The notes under the pieces were generated by a model. It made no database searches and was not told the origin of the DNA. It saw only the letters and a program-made list of their open reading frames with translations. Shown here piece after piece: positions 15,784-24,117 of a DNA stretch of 64,000 bases (position 1 is its first letter; each line of letters begins with the position of its first letter). The position numbers were made by a program, and so were the translations under genes. The DNA is from Sandaracinobacteroides hominis. Its GTDB lineage: Bacteria > Pseudomonadota > Alphaproteobacteria > Sphingomonadales > Sphingomonadaceae. The stretch is from the NCBI RefSeq assembly GCF_016464365.1, contig NZ_JADCUC010000007.1:1-64000 (forward strand), read 5' to 3'.

Positions 15784-16428
15784 ATGATTCGTGCCCTGAT
15801 CGCCGCTGCAGCGCTTGTCGTTGCCCTTCCCGCTCTCGCGCAAGAGGCGCCCGCCGCTCCGCCCGCGCCTGCACCCGTCGCGCCGGCTGCCACGGCGCCG
15901 AAGCCGGCGACGGTGAAAGTGAAGCTGACCACGGCCGAAGGCCCGATCGTGCTGGAGCTGGAAAAGGAACGGGCGCCGATCACCACGGCGAACTTCCTGA
16001 AATATGTCGACAGCAAGAAGCTGGACGGCGTCACCTTCTATCGGGCGATGAACTTTCCCGGCCGCCCCGACCTGGGGCTGATCCAGGGCGGCGTGAAGTC
16101 TGACCCGAAGCGGGTTTTTCCGCCGATAGCGCATGAACCGACCAGCAAGACCGGCCTCACCCACGACAATGGTGCGATCTCGATGGCGCGCGCCGGGGTT
16201 GGCACGGCCAATGCGGACTTCTTCATCATTGTCGGCGGCCTGCCCGGGCTGGACGCGCAGCCGGGCGGCGATCCGGGCTATGCCGTGTTCGGCCATGTCG
16301 TCGAGGGAATGGACGTGGTGATGAAAATCCTCGCCGCGCCGACTTCCGCGACCGAGGGCGTCGGCGTGATGAAGGGGCAGATGATCGCCAAGCCCATCCC
16401 GATCACGACGGCGCGCCGCACCGATTGA
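15784..16428 (+). CDS. Periplasmic peptidyl-prolyl cis-trans isomerase (cyclophilin type)
   Basis: The 214-residue product begins MIRALIAAAALVVALPALAQ, a signal peptide, followed by an Ala/Pro-rich linker (about 20-45) and a cyclophilin domain. The domain contains ITTANFLKYVD, DGVTFYRAM, LIQGG, GLTHDNGAISMARAG and ADFFIIVGGLPGLD. The family catalyses proline isomerisation during folding of exported proteins. The ATG at 15784 is preferred to the GTG at 15775 because the signal peptide starts there. The stop overlaps the mnmC start as TGATG, so the two are probably one transcript. Confidence 0.92.
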   Translation: MIRALIAAAALVVALPALAQEAPAAPPAPAPVAPAATAPKPATVKVKLTTAEGPIVLELEKERAPITTANFLKYVDSKKLDGVTFYRAMNFPGRPDLGLIQGGVKSDPKRVFPPIAHEPTSKTGLTHDNGAISMARAGVGTANADFFIIVGGLPGLDAQPGGDPGYAVFGHVVEGMDVVMKILAAPTSATEGVGVMKGQMIAKPIPITTARRTD

Positions 16429-18128
16429 TGCAGAACGACCCCGGCGCAGTCTGGGAAGCGGGCGTTCTGCGCTCCGCCCGCTTCGGCGATGTCTATGCGT
16501 CGCGGCAGGGGGCTCTGGCGCAGAGCCGGGCAGTGTTTCTGGGCGGCTGCGGCCTGCCGCAACGCTGGGCCGGACGGCGGCGCTTTACCGTGGGCGAGCT
16601 GGGCTTTGGCACCGGCCTAAACATGCTGGCGCTGCTGCAGCTGTGGCAGCAGCATCGGCCTGAAGGTGCCACGCTGCACCTGTTCAGCATCGATGGGTTT
16701 CCGCTGGCAGCCGCAGACGCCCGGCGGGCGCTGGAGCCTTTCCCGGAACTGGCACAGATCGCCACACCACTGCTGGCCGGCTGGCCGAAGGGCGCGCGCG
16801 GCCTGCACCGCATCCGCTGGCCGGAACTCGGCGCCACGCTGGACCTGATGGTCGGCGACGTCGGCGAAGCGCTCGCTGGCTGGGACGGCAAGGCCGACGC
16901 GTGGTTCCTCGACGGCTTCTCCCCCGCGAAAAACCCGGAGATGTGGAGCGAGGCCCTGCTGGCGCAGGTGGCAGCCCATACCGCCCCCGGCGGCCGCGCT
17001 GCCACATGGAGCGTGGCTGGTGCCGTGCGGCGCGGGCTGGAAGCCGGCGGCTTCGACGTCAGCCGCCAACCTGGCTTCGGGCACAAGTCGGAACGGCTGG
17101 AAGCGCGTTTTCCCGGTGTTGCGGCGGAACCCCCGCAGCCGCGCGTTGCCATCATCGGCGCCGGAATCGCCGGTGCGTCGCTCGCCCGCGCCTTCGCCGA
17201 TTTCGGACTCACAGCTCACATCTTCGCGCAAGGCCCGATGGCATCGGGCAACCCCGCCGCCCTCGTCACCCCCCGCCTCGCAGCCGGCAGCGGCGACGGC
17301 GCGGCGCTGCACGCACTGGCCTTCCGCCGCGCCGTGCAACGCATCCGCGAATCCGCGCCCGAAGCGATCATCGCGCAGGGCGTCCGACGCCTGCTCTCCG
17401 AAAGTGAAACGGCGCGGGCCGTGGCAACGGTGGAATCCGGCCTTTTCGACGCGGGCAGCCTGACGCTCGATGGCGACGGCATGCGGATGGCGGAGGCGCT
17501 GGTCGTCAGCCCGGATCGGTTGCGCGCGGCCTGGTTGCCGGCTGTCGAGGAACGTCGCGTCGAAGCGCTGCCCGAAGGCTTCGATATCCTCGTCGTCGCC
17601 GCCGGGATCGAAAGCGCCGCGCTGGCGGGGGTGCACCTGCGCGCCGTGCGCGGGCAGGCGAGTTTTGCCGACCTGCCGATGGAAGCCCCGCCGACCAGCT
17701 GGGGCGGCTATCTGATCCCCACCGACACAGGCCTGCTGTTCGGCGCGACCCACGACCGGGGCGATACCGGCTGGGAGGTGCGCGACGCCGACAATGCCCG
17801 TAACCTTGAAGGACTGGCGCGCCGCTTCCCCAGGCTCGCCGCCCGCCTTGCCGAAACCCCGCTGTCAGCCGCTGCAGGCGTTCGTGCCGCCACCGGCGAT
17901 CACCAGCCGCTTGCCGGCGAAGTGCGCGCCGGGCTGTTTGTCCTCACCGGACTTGGAGGTCGCGGCTTCACGCTGGCGCCGCTGCTGGCCGAACATGTCG
18001 CAGCGCAGGCGCTCAGCCTTCCGTCACCGCTTTCCCTGCCGATGCAGCGGCTGGTTTCGCCTGCCAGGGCGGGCGTTGCAGGCGCTGCGCTATCCAGTCC
18101 ATCAGCAGCCGCACCCGCTGCGGCCTGA
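16428..18128 (+). CDS. mnmC: Bifunctional tRNA 5-methylaminomethyl-2-thiouridine modification enzyme MnmC
   Basis: A 566-residue two-domain protein. The N-terminal half is the SAM-dependent methyltransferase (FTVGELGFGTGLNMLALL; AWFLDGFSPAKNPEMW; AATWSVAGAVRRGLEAGGF), which makes mnm5s2U. The C-terminal half is a FAD-dependent oxidoreductase (VAIIGAGIAGASLARAFADFG) that removes the carboxymethyl group from cmnm5s2U at wobble U34. The late VLTGLGGRGFTLAPLLAEHVA block is typical of the DAO fold. The start overlaps the cyclophilin stop. The last 39 codons overlap the 3' end of the convergent LysR gene by 116 bp, with an Ala/Ser/Pro-rich tail that may be an extension caused by loss of an earlier stop. 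Confidence 0.93.
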   Translation: MQNDPGAVWEAGVLRSARFGDVYASRQGALAQSRAVFLGGCGLPQRWAGRRRFTVGELGFGTGLNMLALLQLWQQHRPEGATLHLFSIDGFPLAAADARRALEPFPELAQIATPLLAGWPKGARGLHRIRWPELGATLDLMVGDVGEALAGWDGKADAWFLDGFSPAKNPEMWSEALLAQVAAHTAPGGRAATWSVAGAVRRGLEAGGFDVSRQPGFGHKSERLEARFPGVAAEPPQPRVAIIGAGIAGASLARAFADFGLTAHIFAQGPMASGNPAALVTPRLAAGSGDGAALHALAFRRAVQRIRESAPEAIIAQGVRRLLSESETARAVATVESGLFDAGSLTLDGDGMRMAEALVVSPDRLRAAWLPAVEERRVEALPEGFDILVVAAGIESAALAGVHLRAVRGQASFADLPMEAPPTSWGGYLIPTDTGLLFGATHDRGDTGWEVRDADNARNLEGLARRFPRLAARLAETPLSAAAGVRAATGDHQPLAGEVRAGLFVLTGLGGRGFTLAPLLAEHVAAQALSLPSPLSLPMQRLVSPARAGVAGAALSSPSAAAPAAA

Positions 18129-18963
18129 GCGGGCTGGGCGGGGTCACCAGGAACAGCGCCATTTCCGGCCGCGTCCAATCCGGCAGCAGCGCTTCCAGCC
18201 GGCCCGCCGCCAGCTCTTCCCAGACGAGGAAATCCGGCAGCATGGCGATCCCCTCCCCGGCGAGCAGCGCCGGCAGCAGCGCCCCGCCGTTGGTCGTCGC
18301 CAGCGGCCCGGAAACCGTGACGCTATAGTCCGAACCGCCCGGCCCCTCGAACTGCCAGACCGACGGGTTCGGCGCGTTCAGATAGCGCATGCACTGGTGC
18401 CGCCCAAGGTCTGCGGGATGCGCCGGCCGCCCGGCGCGGTCCAGATAGGCAGGCGCCGCCACCGTCAGCACCTGCACCGCGCACAGCCGCCGCGCGATCA
18501 GGCTGGAATCGGCCAGCTTGCCGATCCGCAGCACCAGATCATGGCCGGAAGCGACGATGTCGATGCGGGCATCGTCCAGATAGAGCTCGATCGACAGCCC
18601 CGGCCATTTCGCCATGAACTCCGGCAGCAGCGGGGCGATATAGGCCCGCCCGAAATCCAGCGGCGCCGCCACGCGGATGGTCCCCGCCGGCACCTGCGTC
18701 GCCTCGCCCAGCCGCTCCTCCATGCGCTGCGCCGCCAGCACCAGCGCCTGCGCCTCGCCCAGCGCCTCCTGCCCCAGCGCCGACAGCGACAGCCGCCGCG
18801 AGGTGCGGTGGAACAGCGCCGCCCCCAGCCGTTCCTCCAGTCGGGCTATCGCGCGCGAGACCGTCGGCACCGAAAGCCCCCTTGCGCGGGCGGCTCCGGC
18901 GAAGCTCCCGGCCTCGGCTACGGCGACGAACAGAGACCAGGCCTCAAAGTCGGGATCAGTCAT
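18013..18963 (-). CDS. LysR-family transcriptional regulator
   Basis: A 316-residue regulator with an N-terminal winged helix-turn-helix (FEAWSLFVAVAEAGSFAGAARARGLSVPTVSRAIARLEERLG) at residues 5-48 and a substrate-binding-like effector domain from about 90 (AGTIRVAAPLDFGRAYIAPLL). It is transcribed away from the pirin gene with a 99-bp shared promoter region (18964-19062). Divergent LysR / pirin / wrbA is a common arrangement in which the regulator controls the two redox-related genes; an electrophile or quinone signal is a reasonable guess. The C-terminus overlaps mnmC on the other strand by 116 bp. Confidence 0.92.
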   Translation of the reverse strand: MTDPDFEAWSLFVAVAEAGSFAGAARARGLSVPTVSRAIARLEERLGAALFHRTSRRLSLSALGQEALGEAQALVLAAQRMEERLGEATQVPAGTIRVAAPLDFGRAYIAPLLPEFMAKWPGLSIELYLDDARIDIVASGHDLVLRIGKLADSSLIARRLCAVQVLTVAAPAYLDRAGRPAHPADLGRHQCMRYLNAPNPSVWQFEGPGGSDYSVTVSGPLATTNGGALLPALLAGEGIAMLPDFLVWEELAAGRLEALLPDWTRPEMALFLVTPPSPLRPQRVRLLMDWIAQRLQRPPWQAKPAAASAGKAVTEG

Positions 18964-19062
18964 TTTCTGAAACGATGCATTACTATCATTGCACTTTTCT
19001 AACCCAACCGGTCGCCTATTTGAAGGGACGTTCCCGCAACATGCGGTGACAGGAGAAAGACG

Positions 19063-19761
19063 ATGATCGAAGTTCGCCCCTTTTACACCCTGGGCGCTGC
19101 CAACCATGGCTGGCTCGATGCCCGCCATCACTTCAGCTTCGCCAACTATCACAATCCCGGCCGCATGGGCTGGGGCGCGATCCGCGTCTGGAACGACGAT
19201 ACCATCGCCGCCAACTCCGGCTTTCCGCCCCACCCGCACAAGGACATGGAAATCATCACCTATGTCCGCACCGGGGCGATCACCCACGAGGACAGCATGG
19301 GCAACCGTGGCCGCACCGCCGCGGGCGACGTGCAGGTGATGAGCGCCGGCACCGGCGTGCGCCACGCGGAGTATAACCTGGAGGATGAAGCCACCACGCT
19401 GTTCCAGATCTGGATCATGCCGGAAACGCAGAACGCCGCCCCCGCCTGGGGCGCACGGCCCTTCCCCAAGGGTGATCGCGCCGGGCAGTTCGTGCCGCTT
19501 GCCAGCGGCATGGGAGACGCCGACGCGCTGCCGATCCAGACACCCGCCCGGGTGCTGGGCGCAACGCTGAAGGCAGGCACCTCCACCACCTACCGGTTCG
19601 AACCGGGCCGCGTGGGCTATATGGTGCCGGCCGAAGGCAAGATCCGCGTCAACGGCGAGGTGGCAAATGCCCGCGACGGCATCGCCATCCGCGACGTGAC
19701 CGAGCTGACCGTCGAGGCGCTGGAAGACGCCGAGCTGGTGCTGGTGGACGCCCTGAACTGA
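19063..19761 (+). CDS. Pirin family protein (bicupin)
   Basis: A 232-residue pirin/YhhW-type bicupin. The metal-binding cupin motif is FPPHPHKDMEIITYV, with His ligands HPH and a Glu, followed by GTGVRHAEYN carrying the next His. The C-terminal cupin half (YRFEPGRVGYMVPAEGK) lacks metal ligands, as is usual. Several pirins are quercetin 2,3-dioxygenases; others act as redox sensors. A purine-rich AGGAG lies 7 nt before the ATG. It is the first gene of the LysR-controlled pair with wrbA, 106 nt downstream. Confidence 0.94.
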   Translation: MIEVRPFYTLGAANHGWLDARHHFSFANYHNPGRMGWGAIRVWNDDTIAANSGFPPHPHKDMEIITYVRTGAITHEDSMGNRGRTAAGDVQVMSAGTGVRHAEYNLEDEATTLFQIWIMPETQNAAPAWGARPFPKGDRAGQFVPLASGMGDADALPIQTPARVLGATLKAGTSTTYRFEPGRVGYMVPAEGKIRVNGEVANARDGIAIRDVTELTVEALEDAELVLVDALN

Positions 19762-19780
19762 CTGAGTGACGCCGAACTCC

Positions 19781-19832
19781 GGGCGCGCAGCGCCCGCAAG
19801 CGCGACTGCACGCCCGGAGCGAAGCGGAGGAA
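19781..19832. repeat. GC-rich dispersed repeat, copy 1 (family B)
   Basis: The sequence contains GCGCAGCGCCCGCAAG, then CGCGACTGC, then ACGCCCG and GGAGGAAC. It shares the order CGCAAG / CGCGACTGC / GCCCG / GGAA with copies at 23974-24096, 38149-38205 and 50288-50340, all in intergenic gaps. It lies between pirin and wrbA. Confidence 0.65.
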
Positions 19833-19867
19833 CGTGGGCGGATGCCCACAAGGAAAAAGGAAATGAA

Positions 19868-20467
19868 ATGACCAAGGTTCTGGTTCTCTATTACTCGTCC
19901 TACGGCCACCTCGAAACGATGGCCGAAGCCGTGGCCGAAGGCGCTCGCGCCGGCGGCGCCGAAGCAGTCGTGAAGCGCGTTCCCGAACTCGTGCCCGCCG
20001 AAGTCGCCAGGGCCAGCCACTTCCAGACCGACCAATCCGCCCCCATCGCCACCGTAGACGAACTGGCAGACTATGACGCCATCATCGTCGGCAGCCCCAC
20101 CCGCTTCGGCCGCGTCGCCAGCCAGATGGCAAACTTCTGGGACCAGACCGGCGGCCTGTGGTTCCAGGGGAAGCTGATCGGCAAGGTCGGCGCCGCCTTC
20201 ACCTCCACCGCCAGCCAGCACGGCGGACAGGAAACCACGCTGTTCTCCATCCTCACCACGCTGATGCACCACGGCATGATCATCTCCGGCCTGCCCTACA
20301 GCTTCCAGGGCCAGATGCGGAACGACGAAGTCACCGGCGGCTCGCCCTATGGCGCGACGACCATCGCGAATGGGGATGGCAGCCGCCAACCCAGCGCCAA
20401 CGAGCTGGATGGGGCGCTGTATCTGGGCAAGCATGTGGCCGAGATCGCGGCCAGGCTGAAGGGGTGA
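19868..20467 (+). CDS. wrbA: NAD(P)H:quinone oxidoreductase WrbA
   Basis: A 199-residue flavodoxin-like enzyme of the WrbA family. It has the FMN phosphate loop [55 protein letters not shown] and [11 protein letters not shown]. It reduces quinones by two electrons and so avoids semiquinone formation. ATG at 19868 is preceded by AAGGAAA; the open frame extends further upstream through a repeat and is not homologous. It probably forms one transcriptional unit with the pirin gene, both facing away from the LysR gene. Confidence 0.95.
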   Translation: MTKVLVLYYSSYGHLETMAEAVAEGARAGGAEAVVKRVPELVPAEVARASHFQTDQSAPIATVDELADYDAIIVGSPTRFGRVASQMANFWDQTGGLWFQGKLIGKVGAAFTSTASQHGGQETTLFSILTTLMHHGMIISGLPYSFQGQMRNDEVTGGSPYGATTIANGDGSRQPSANELDGALYLGKHVAEIAARLKG

Positions 20468-20480
20468 AGGTTAAAGCAGG

Positions 20481-20706
20481 GGGCTCTGCCCCCTGCACCC
20501 CCGGCAGGGAAATGATTTCCCTGCACCCTCGAAGTTGGAGTTTGGTCGGGAAGGGTTGGTTTTGCCGTGTGGTCGATTGCCTGCGGCGCCGGGTCGAGTC
20601 TGCGCGACCTTTCAGCCATAAACGCCGACCAAACCCGACCTCAGAACCCGCTCAGGCTGAGCTTGTCGAAGCCCGACCCTAGTTAAGTATACTGTCCCCG
20701 GAATTC
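20481..20706. repeat. Left inverted copy of the composite repeat around the AT-rich island
   Basis: In order it holds a hairpin from GGGGCTCTGCCCC, a 21-nt palindrome with arms GCAGGGAAAT (20504-20524), GATTGCCTGCGGCGC, GCGCGACCTTTCAGCCAT, the unit CCGCTCAGGCTGAGC... at 20648-20673, and AAGTATACTGTCCCCGGAAT ending at 20706. The same modules occur in reverse order on the other side of the island at 21606-21868. The last 59 bases differ from the opposite copy by only a few substitutions. Confidence 0.85.
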
Positions 20707-20722
20707 ATGTTTGGAATTGACT

Positions 20723-21222
20723 ATGAAACGTGATATTGTTCAGGACAAAATTCGTCAATATTTTGTTTCAATTGGATGGAATAGCGTTGATAACGTGGAG
20801 AAGAATCTAATGTATTCTCCAGATATCGGAGAAATAAAGAGATTTTTTTGCCCGCACATTCATCGGCGAAAAGGGCTATTTCAAATATCTGGAAAAATCG
20901 GGGTCTACATTCCAAATTTTGAAATGTACTGGGAAAGGGATAATTCCGATCCATCTCAAAAATATCTTCCGATTTTCATGATAATAGGAAATAATAAAAC
21001 CTATGGAATCCCCCATATTTCAATATTAATGATGAAAACATAGACCATTGGCTATCAAAAATTGCGGTAGAGGTTAATAAAATACCATCTGAATACAGAG
21101 GACTTCAATTACAAATTATGGAAGGTAGAATATCTGAAAATCTACTTCATAATTATTACATATCCAATAAGAAAAGTGAAAAAATTATAGACTGGATATT
21201 ACATAACGGTACAATTTCCTAG
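20723..21222 (+). pseudogene. AT-rich unknown gene with a frameshift in a C run
   Basis: Family not recognised. ATG at 20723 opens MKRDIVQDKIRQYFVSIGW, and the frame ends early at 21043. Adding one base to the run of five C at 21010-21014 joins it to a second frame that continues NINDENIDHWLSKIAVEV and stops at 21222, giving about 167 residues. Both halves have the same codon use (A/T third positions, many Lys, Asn and Ile), unlike the GC-rich neighbours, so they were one gene acquired by transfer. No signal peptide or membrane segment is visible. The break is either a real mutation, a slippage-prone switch or a sequencing error. Confidence 0.75.
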
Positions 21223-21471
21223 TTATATTTATAGTATTCCACTAAATAATTTCGGAATTTGGGTATGAAATATTGCATCTCTGCCACGTCTTTTACCTCA
21301 TAAATCCAGTCATTGTCCAACTGCCGTTACGACTCCTCATTGGGGTAGCGGCCGGTCCTCGTAATGGCGTCTCGCCGGCCCCTTGAGAGGTTAAAAATAT
21401 GGATCTTTGGTAACCGTGGTCTGGTGGCCGCCTTGCGCGGTTGTGTGCTGACGGGTTGATGGCTGCTTCTG
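21223..21471. other. Non-coding part of the AT-rich island with base composition changing to GC-rich
   Basis: AT-rich to about 21300, then GC-rich. No gene is supported. The second half, from about 21330, resembles the non-coding leader that precedes IS66-type orfA genes only in position; no inverted terminal repeat could be confirmed. Confidence 0.4.
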
Positions 21472-21605
21472 ATGGGAGCGGCGATGGGCGTTGATATCGG
21501 TGTCGAGCGGGCGAGTAGTCGTATGAGCAGTCATATGAGTGCTCGGATTGAGGTTGTGGCTGGCCGTCGTCGGTGGACGGTGGAGCAGAAGCTGTCGATG
21601 CTGCG
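21472..21605 (+). pseudogene. IS66-family OrfA (TnpA-like) N-terminal fragment
   Basis: The frame from ATG at 21472 includes ARIEVVAGRRRWTVEQKLSMLREF, which matches the start of the small IS66 accessory protein with its helix-turn-helix (RRWTxEQKLxxL). Similarity ends at about 21605, where the repeat sequence GGAATTCCGGGGACAG takes over and the frame runs out at 21699. No second or third IS66 gene follows. It is a remnant left inside the repeat-flanked island. Confidence 0.65.
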
Positions 21606-21868
21606 GGAATTCCGGGGACAGGGAATTCCGGGGACAGTATACTTAATTCGGGTCGGGCTTCGACAAGCTCAGCCTGAGCGGGCTTTCAGGTGGGTTTGAG
21701 GTGGGGTTTGGTCGGCGTTGATGGCTGAAAGGTCGCGCGAAGCAGACTCAGCGCCGCAGGCAATCCAAAAGTCCCCCTCGCCCCAACCCATCCGATCTGC
21801 CACTAAACACAGAGGGTGCAGGGAAATCATTTCCCTGCTGGGTGCAGGGCAAAGCCCTGCCCGCCGGA
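21606..21868. repeat. Right inverted copy of the composite repeat around the AT-rich island
   Basis: It starts with two tandem copies of GGAATTCCGGGGACAG (21606-21621 and 21622-21637), then TATACTTAATT, the unit GGCTTCGACAAGCTC... at 21656-21681, ATGGCTGAAAGGTCGCGC, GCGCCGCAGGCAAT, the 21-nt palindrome at 21818-21838 and a GGGCAAAGCCC hairpin. This is the reverse of the modules at 20481-20706. The part from 21812 to 21868 is also the uninterrupted version of the site into which the MITE at 14492 inserted. Confidence 0.85.
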
Positions 21869-21946
21869 GGCGCCTCTCCGCGCAACTCCTGCTTGCCGCG
21901 AGCACCCCGCACGGGCAGACAAGGCAAGGGCTGCAACGGAGGGGCG

Positions 21947-23302
21947 GTGAAGGCGCGGGCTGAGGCGCAGAGGATCGGGCATCCTGAACGGGTGGTGCCG
22001 GTTGCCTTCCTGATCGGGATGGCGATTGGCACCTTGTTGCTGATGCTGCCGGTTTCGCGGGCCGGGGGGATGGCCGGCGAGGGCGGGGCTTCGTTTGTCG
22101 TGGCCTTGTTCACGGCGACTTCGGCGATCTGCGTTACCGGGCTTACCGTTGTCGACACGCCCGGTTTCTGGTCGCCTTTCGGGCATGTGGTGATCCTGCT
22201 GCTGGCGCAGGCGGGTGGGCTGGGGATCATGACCGGCGCTACCTTGCTGGGGCTGTTGGTGACGCGGCGGATGAAGCTGTCGGGGCAGTTGCTGGCTTCG
22301 GCGGAGATGCGCAGCCTGGATCTGGGCGATGTGCGGCATGTGCTGCGGCTGGTGGTGATCACCACCTTCGCGACGGAGGCGGTTTTGGCCTTGTGGCTGG
22401 CGCTGCGCTTCTGGGCGCTGGGGCATGGGATTGCGGATGCCCTGTGGCAGGGGCTGTTTCATGCGGTGATGGCGTTTGTGAACGCCGGGTTCAGCACCTT
22501 GCCCGAGGGGCTGGCGAGCCATCCGACCGATTTCCTGCTGCTGACGCCGTTGATGATCGGGGTGATTCTGGGCGGCATCGGCTTTCCGGTGCTGTATGAG
22601 CTGCATCGCGAGTGGCGGCGGCCGGACGGCTGGTCGATCCACACCAAGCTCACGCTGTGGGGCAGTGTTGCGCTGATCCTGGTCGGCTTTTTCGCTGTTC
22701 TGCTGTTTGAGTTCAACAACGCCGCCACGATTGCCGCGCATGGCTGGGGGGAGCGGCTGCTGGGGGCGCTGTTCCATTCGGTGATGACGCGTTCGGGTGG
22801 GTTCAACAGCTCTGATACGGCGGCGCTGGGGCCGGATTCGATCCTGATCTCGTCGGGGCTGATGTTCATCGGCGGCGGCAGTGCCTCGACGGCGGGCGGC
22901 ATTCGGGTGACGACGTTCCTGCTGCTGGGCTTTGTGGTCTGGTCGGAGATTCGCGGCCATCCCGACAGTGTCGCCTTTCGCCGCCGGATCAGCCCGGATG
23001 CGCAGCGGCAGGCGCTGGCGATCGTCCTGATGTCGGTGGGGGTCTGTTCGATCGCGATGCTGGCGATTGTCGCCTTTGTGGATGCCCCGGTGGAGCGGGT
23101 GATGTTCGAGGTGATTTCGGGCTTTGCGACGGTGGGGCTTTCGACCGGACTTTCCGCCTCCATGCCGCCGGCCGGGCAGCTGATCCTTGTGCTTGTGATG
23201 TATATCGGCCGTGTGGGCACCGTCAGCCTTGGCACCGCCATTGCGCTGAAGGTGCGCAACATGCCCTATCGCTACCCGGAGGAGAGACCCATTGTCGGAT
23301 AA
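21947..23302 (+). CDS. trkH: TrkH/KtrB-type potassium transporter, membrane subunit
   Basis: A 451-residue inner-membrane protein of the TrkH/KtrB superfamily. The four pore repeats with their filter Gly are visible as SAICVTGLTV, FVNAGFSTL, RSGGFNSSD and FATVGLSTGL, separated by paired transmembrane helices. It conducts K+ gated by the cytosolic RCK subunit encoded directly downstream. GTG at 21947 is selected because GGAGGGG lies 3-9 nt upstream and the first helix starts soon after; the frame is open further upstream only through the repeat. The length (about 450) is nearer to KtrB than to long TrkH. Confidence 0.92.
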   Translation: MKARAEAQRIGHPERVVPVAFLIGMAIGTLLLMLPVSRAGGMAGEGGASFVVALFTATSAICVTGLTVVDTPGFWSPFGHVVILLLAQAGGLGIMTGATLLGLLVTRRMKLSGQLLASAEMRSLDLGDVRHVLRLVVITTFATEAVLALWLALRFWALGHGIADALWQGLFHAVMAFVNAGFSTLPEGLASHPTDFLLLTPLMIGVILGGIGFPVLYELHREWRRPDGWSIHTKLTLWGSVALILVGFFAVLLFEFNNAATIAAHGWGERLLGALFHSVMTRSGGFNSSDTAALGPDSILISSGLMFIGGGSASTAGGIRVTTFLLLGFVVWSEIRGHPDSVAFRRRISPDAQRQALAIVLMSVGVCSIAMLAIVAFVDAPVERVMFEVISGFATVGLSTGLSASMPPAGQLILVLVMYIGRVGTVSLGTAIALKVRNMPYRYPEERPIVG

Positions 23303-23960
23303 GCAGGGCAGCGCGCCGCCCGTGATGGTGATCGGCCTTGGCCGCTTTGGCAGCTCGGTCGCCCGATCCCTGCAGCGCATGGGGCATGAAGTGCTGGGCA
23401 TCGACCAGGACATGGAGAATGTGCAGTCACTTTCGGAGGAGCTGACGCATGTGGTGCAGGCCGATGCCAGCAATCCGGTGGCGCTGCGCAAGCTGGGCGC
23501 GGGCGACATGGCGCATGCGGTGGTGGGCATTGGGTCCGACATCGAAGCGAGCGTGCTGACGGTGGTGGCGCTGCTGGATGCCGGCTGCAAGGATATCTGG
23601 GCGAAGGCGGTGAACGCCAACCATGGCCGCATCCTGGAGCGGGTGGGCGCCAACCATATCATCTATCCCGAGGCGGAGATGGGCGAGCGGGTGGCGCATA
23701 TGGTGACGGGCAAGATGATCGACTTCATCGAGTTCGACGACGGGTTTGCCATCGTGAAGACGCGGACGCCGCGGATGCTGGCGGGGAAGACGCTGGCAGA
23801 GACGGACGTGCGCAAGACGCATGGCATCACCATCGTGGGGGTGAAGCGGCCGCGGGAGCCGTTCATCCAGGCGCTGCCGGAAACGGTGGTCTATATGTCG
23901 GATATCCTGATCGTTTCCGGGCCAACGGATGCGGTCGAGGGTTTCGCGAAGCTTAGCTGA
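23292..23960 (+). CDS. trkA: TrkA/KtrA-type potassium channel regulatory subunit
   Basis: A 222-residue RCK protein. Residues about 10-130 are the RCK_N Rossmann domain (VMVIGLGRFGSSVARSLQRMGHEVLGIDQD with the GxGxxGxxxA nucleotide loop; VVGIGSDIEASVL). Residues 140-222 are the RCK_C domain (TRTPRMLAGKTLAE; GITIVGVKR). It binds nucleotides and gates the adjacent TrkH pore. The start is TTG at 23292, overlapping trkH by 11 nt; RBS-like GGAGGAGA precedes it. Confidence 0.93.
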   Translation: MSDKQGSAPPVMVIGLGRFGSSVARSLQRMGHEVLGIDQDMENVQSLSEELTHVVQADASNPVALRKLGAGDMAHAVVGIGSDIEASVLTVVALLDAGCKDIWAKAVNANHGRILERVGANHIIYPEAEMGERVAHMVTGKMIDFIEFDDGFAIVKTRTPRMLAGKTLAETDVRKTHGITIVGVKRPREPFIQALPETVVYMSDILIVSGPTDAVEGFAKLS

Positions 23961-23973
23961 GCCGAAACAACCC

Positions 23974-24096
23974 AACGGCCGCAGGCCGCAAGCGCGACTG
24001 CGCGCCCGCGCCAATGCGCGGAACCCGCGCGGAGCGCCCAACAATACCGGCCGAAGGCCGCAAGGCCGACCGGCCGCCCGCGCCAATGCGCGGAAC
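23974..24096. repeat. GC-rich dispersed repeat, two tandem copies (family B)
   Basis: Two units follow each other. The first reads GCCGCAAGCGCGACTGCGCG then CCCGCGCCAATGCGCGGAAC; the second has CGCAAGGCCGACCGGCCGCC then CGCGCCAATGCGCGGAAC. They fill most of the gap between trkA and the antiporter gene. Each contains short self-complementary blocks such as GGCCGAAGGCC. The same unit is found at 19781, 38149 and 50288. Confidence 0.75.
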
Positions 24097-24117
24097 CGGC
24101 CGAAGGCCGGCCGCCCG

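Noticed and set aside
21827-23662. 611-codon minus-strand frame opposite trkH and trkA
   Set aside because: Product is Arg/Gln/Pro rich and runs through the real potassium transporter genes.
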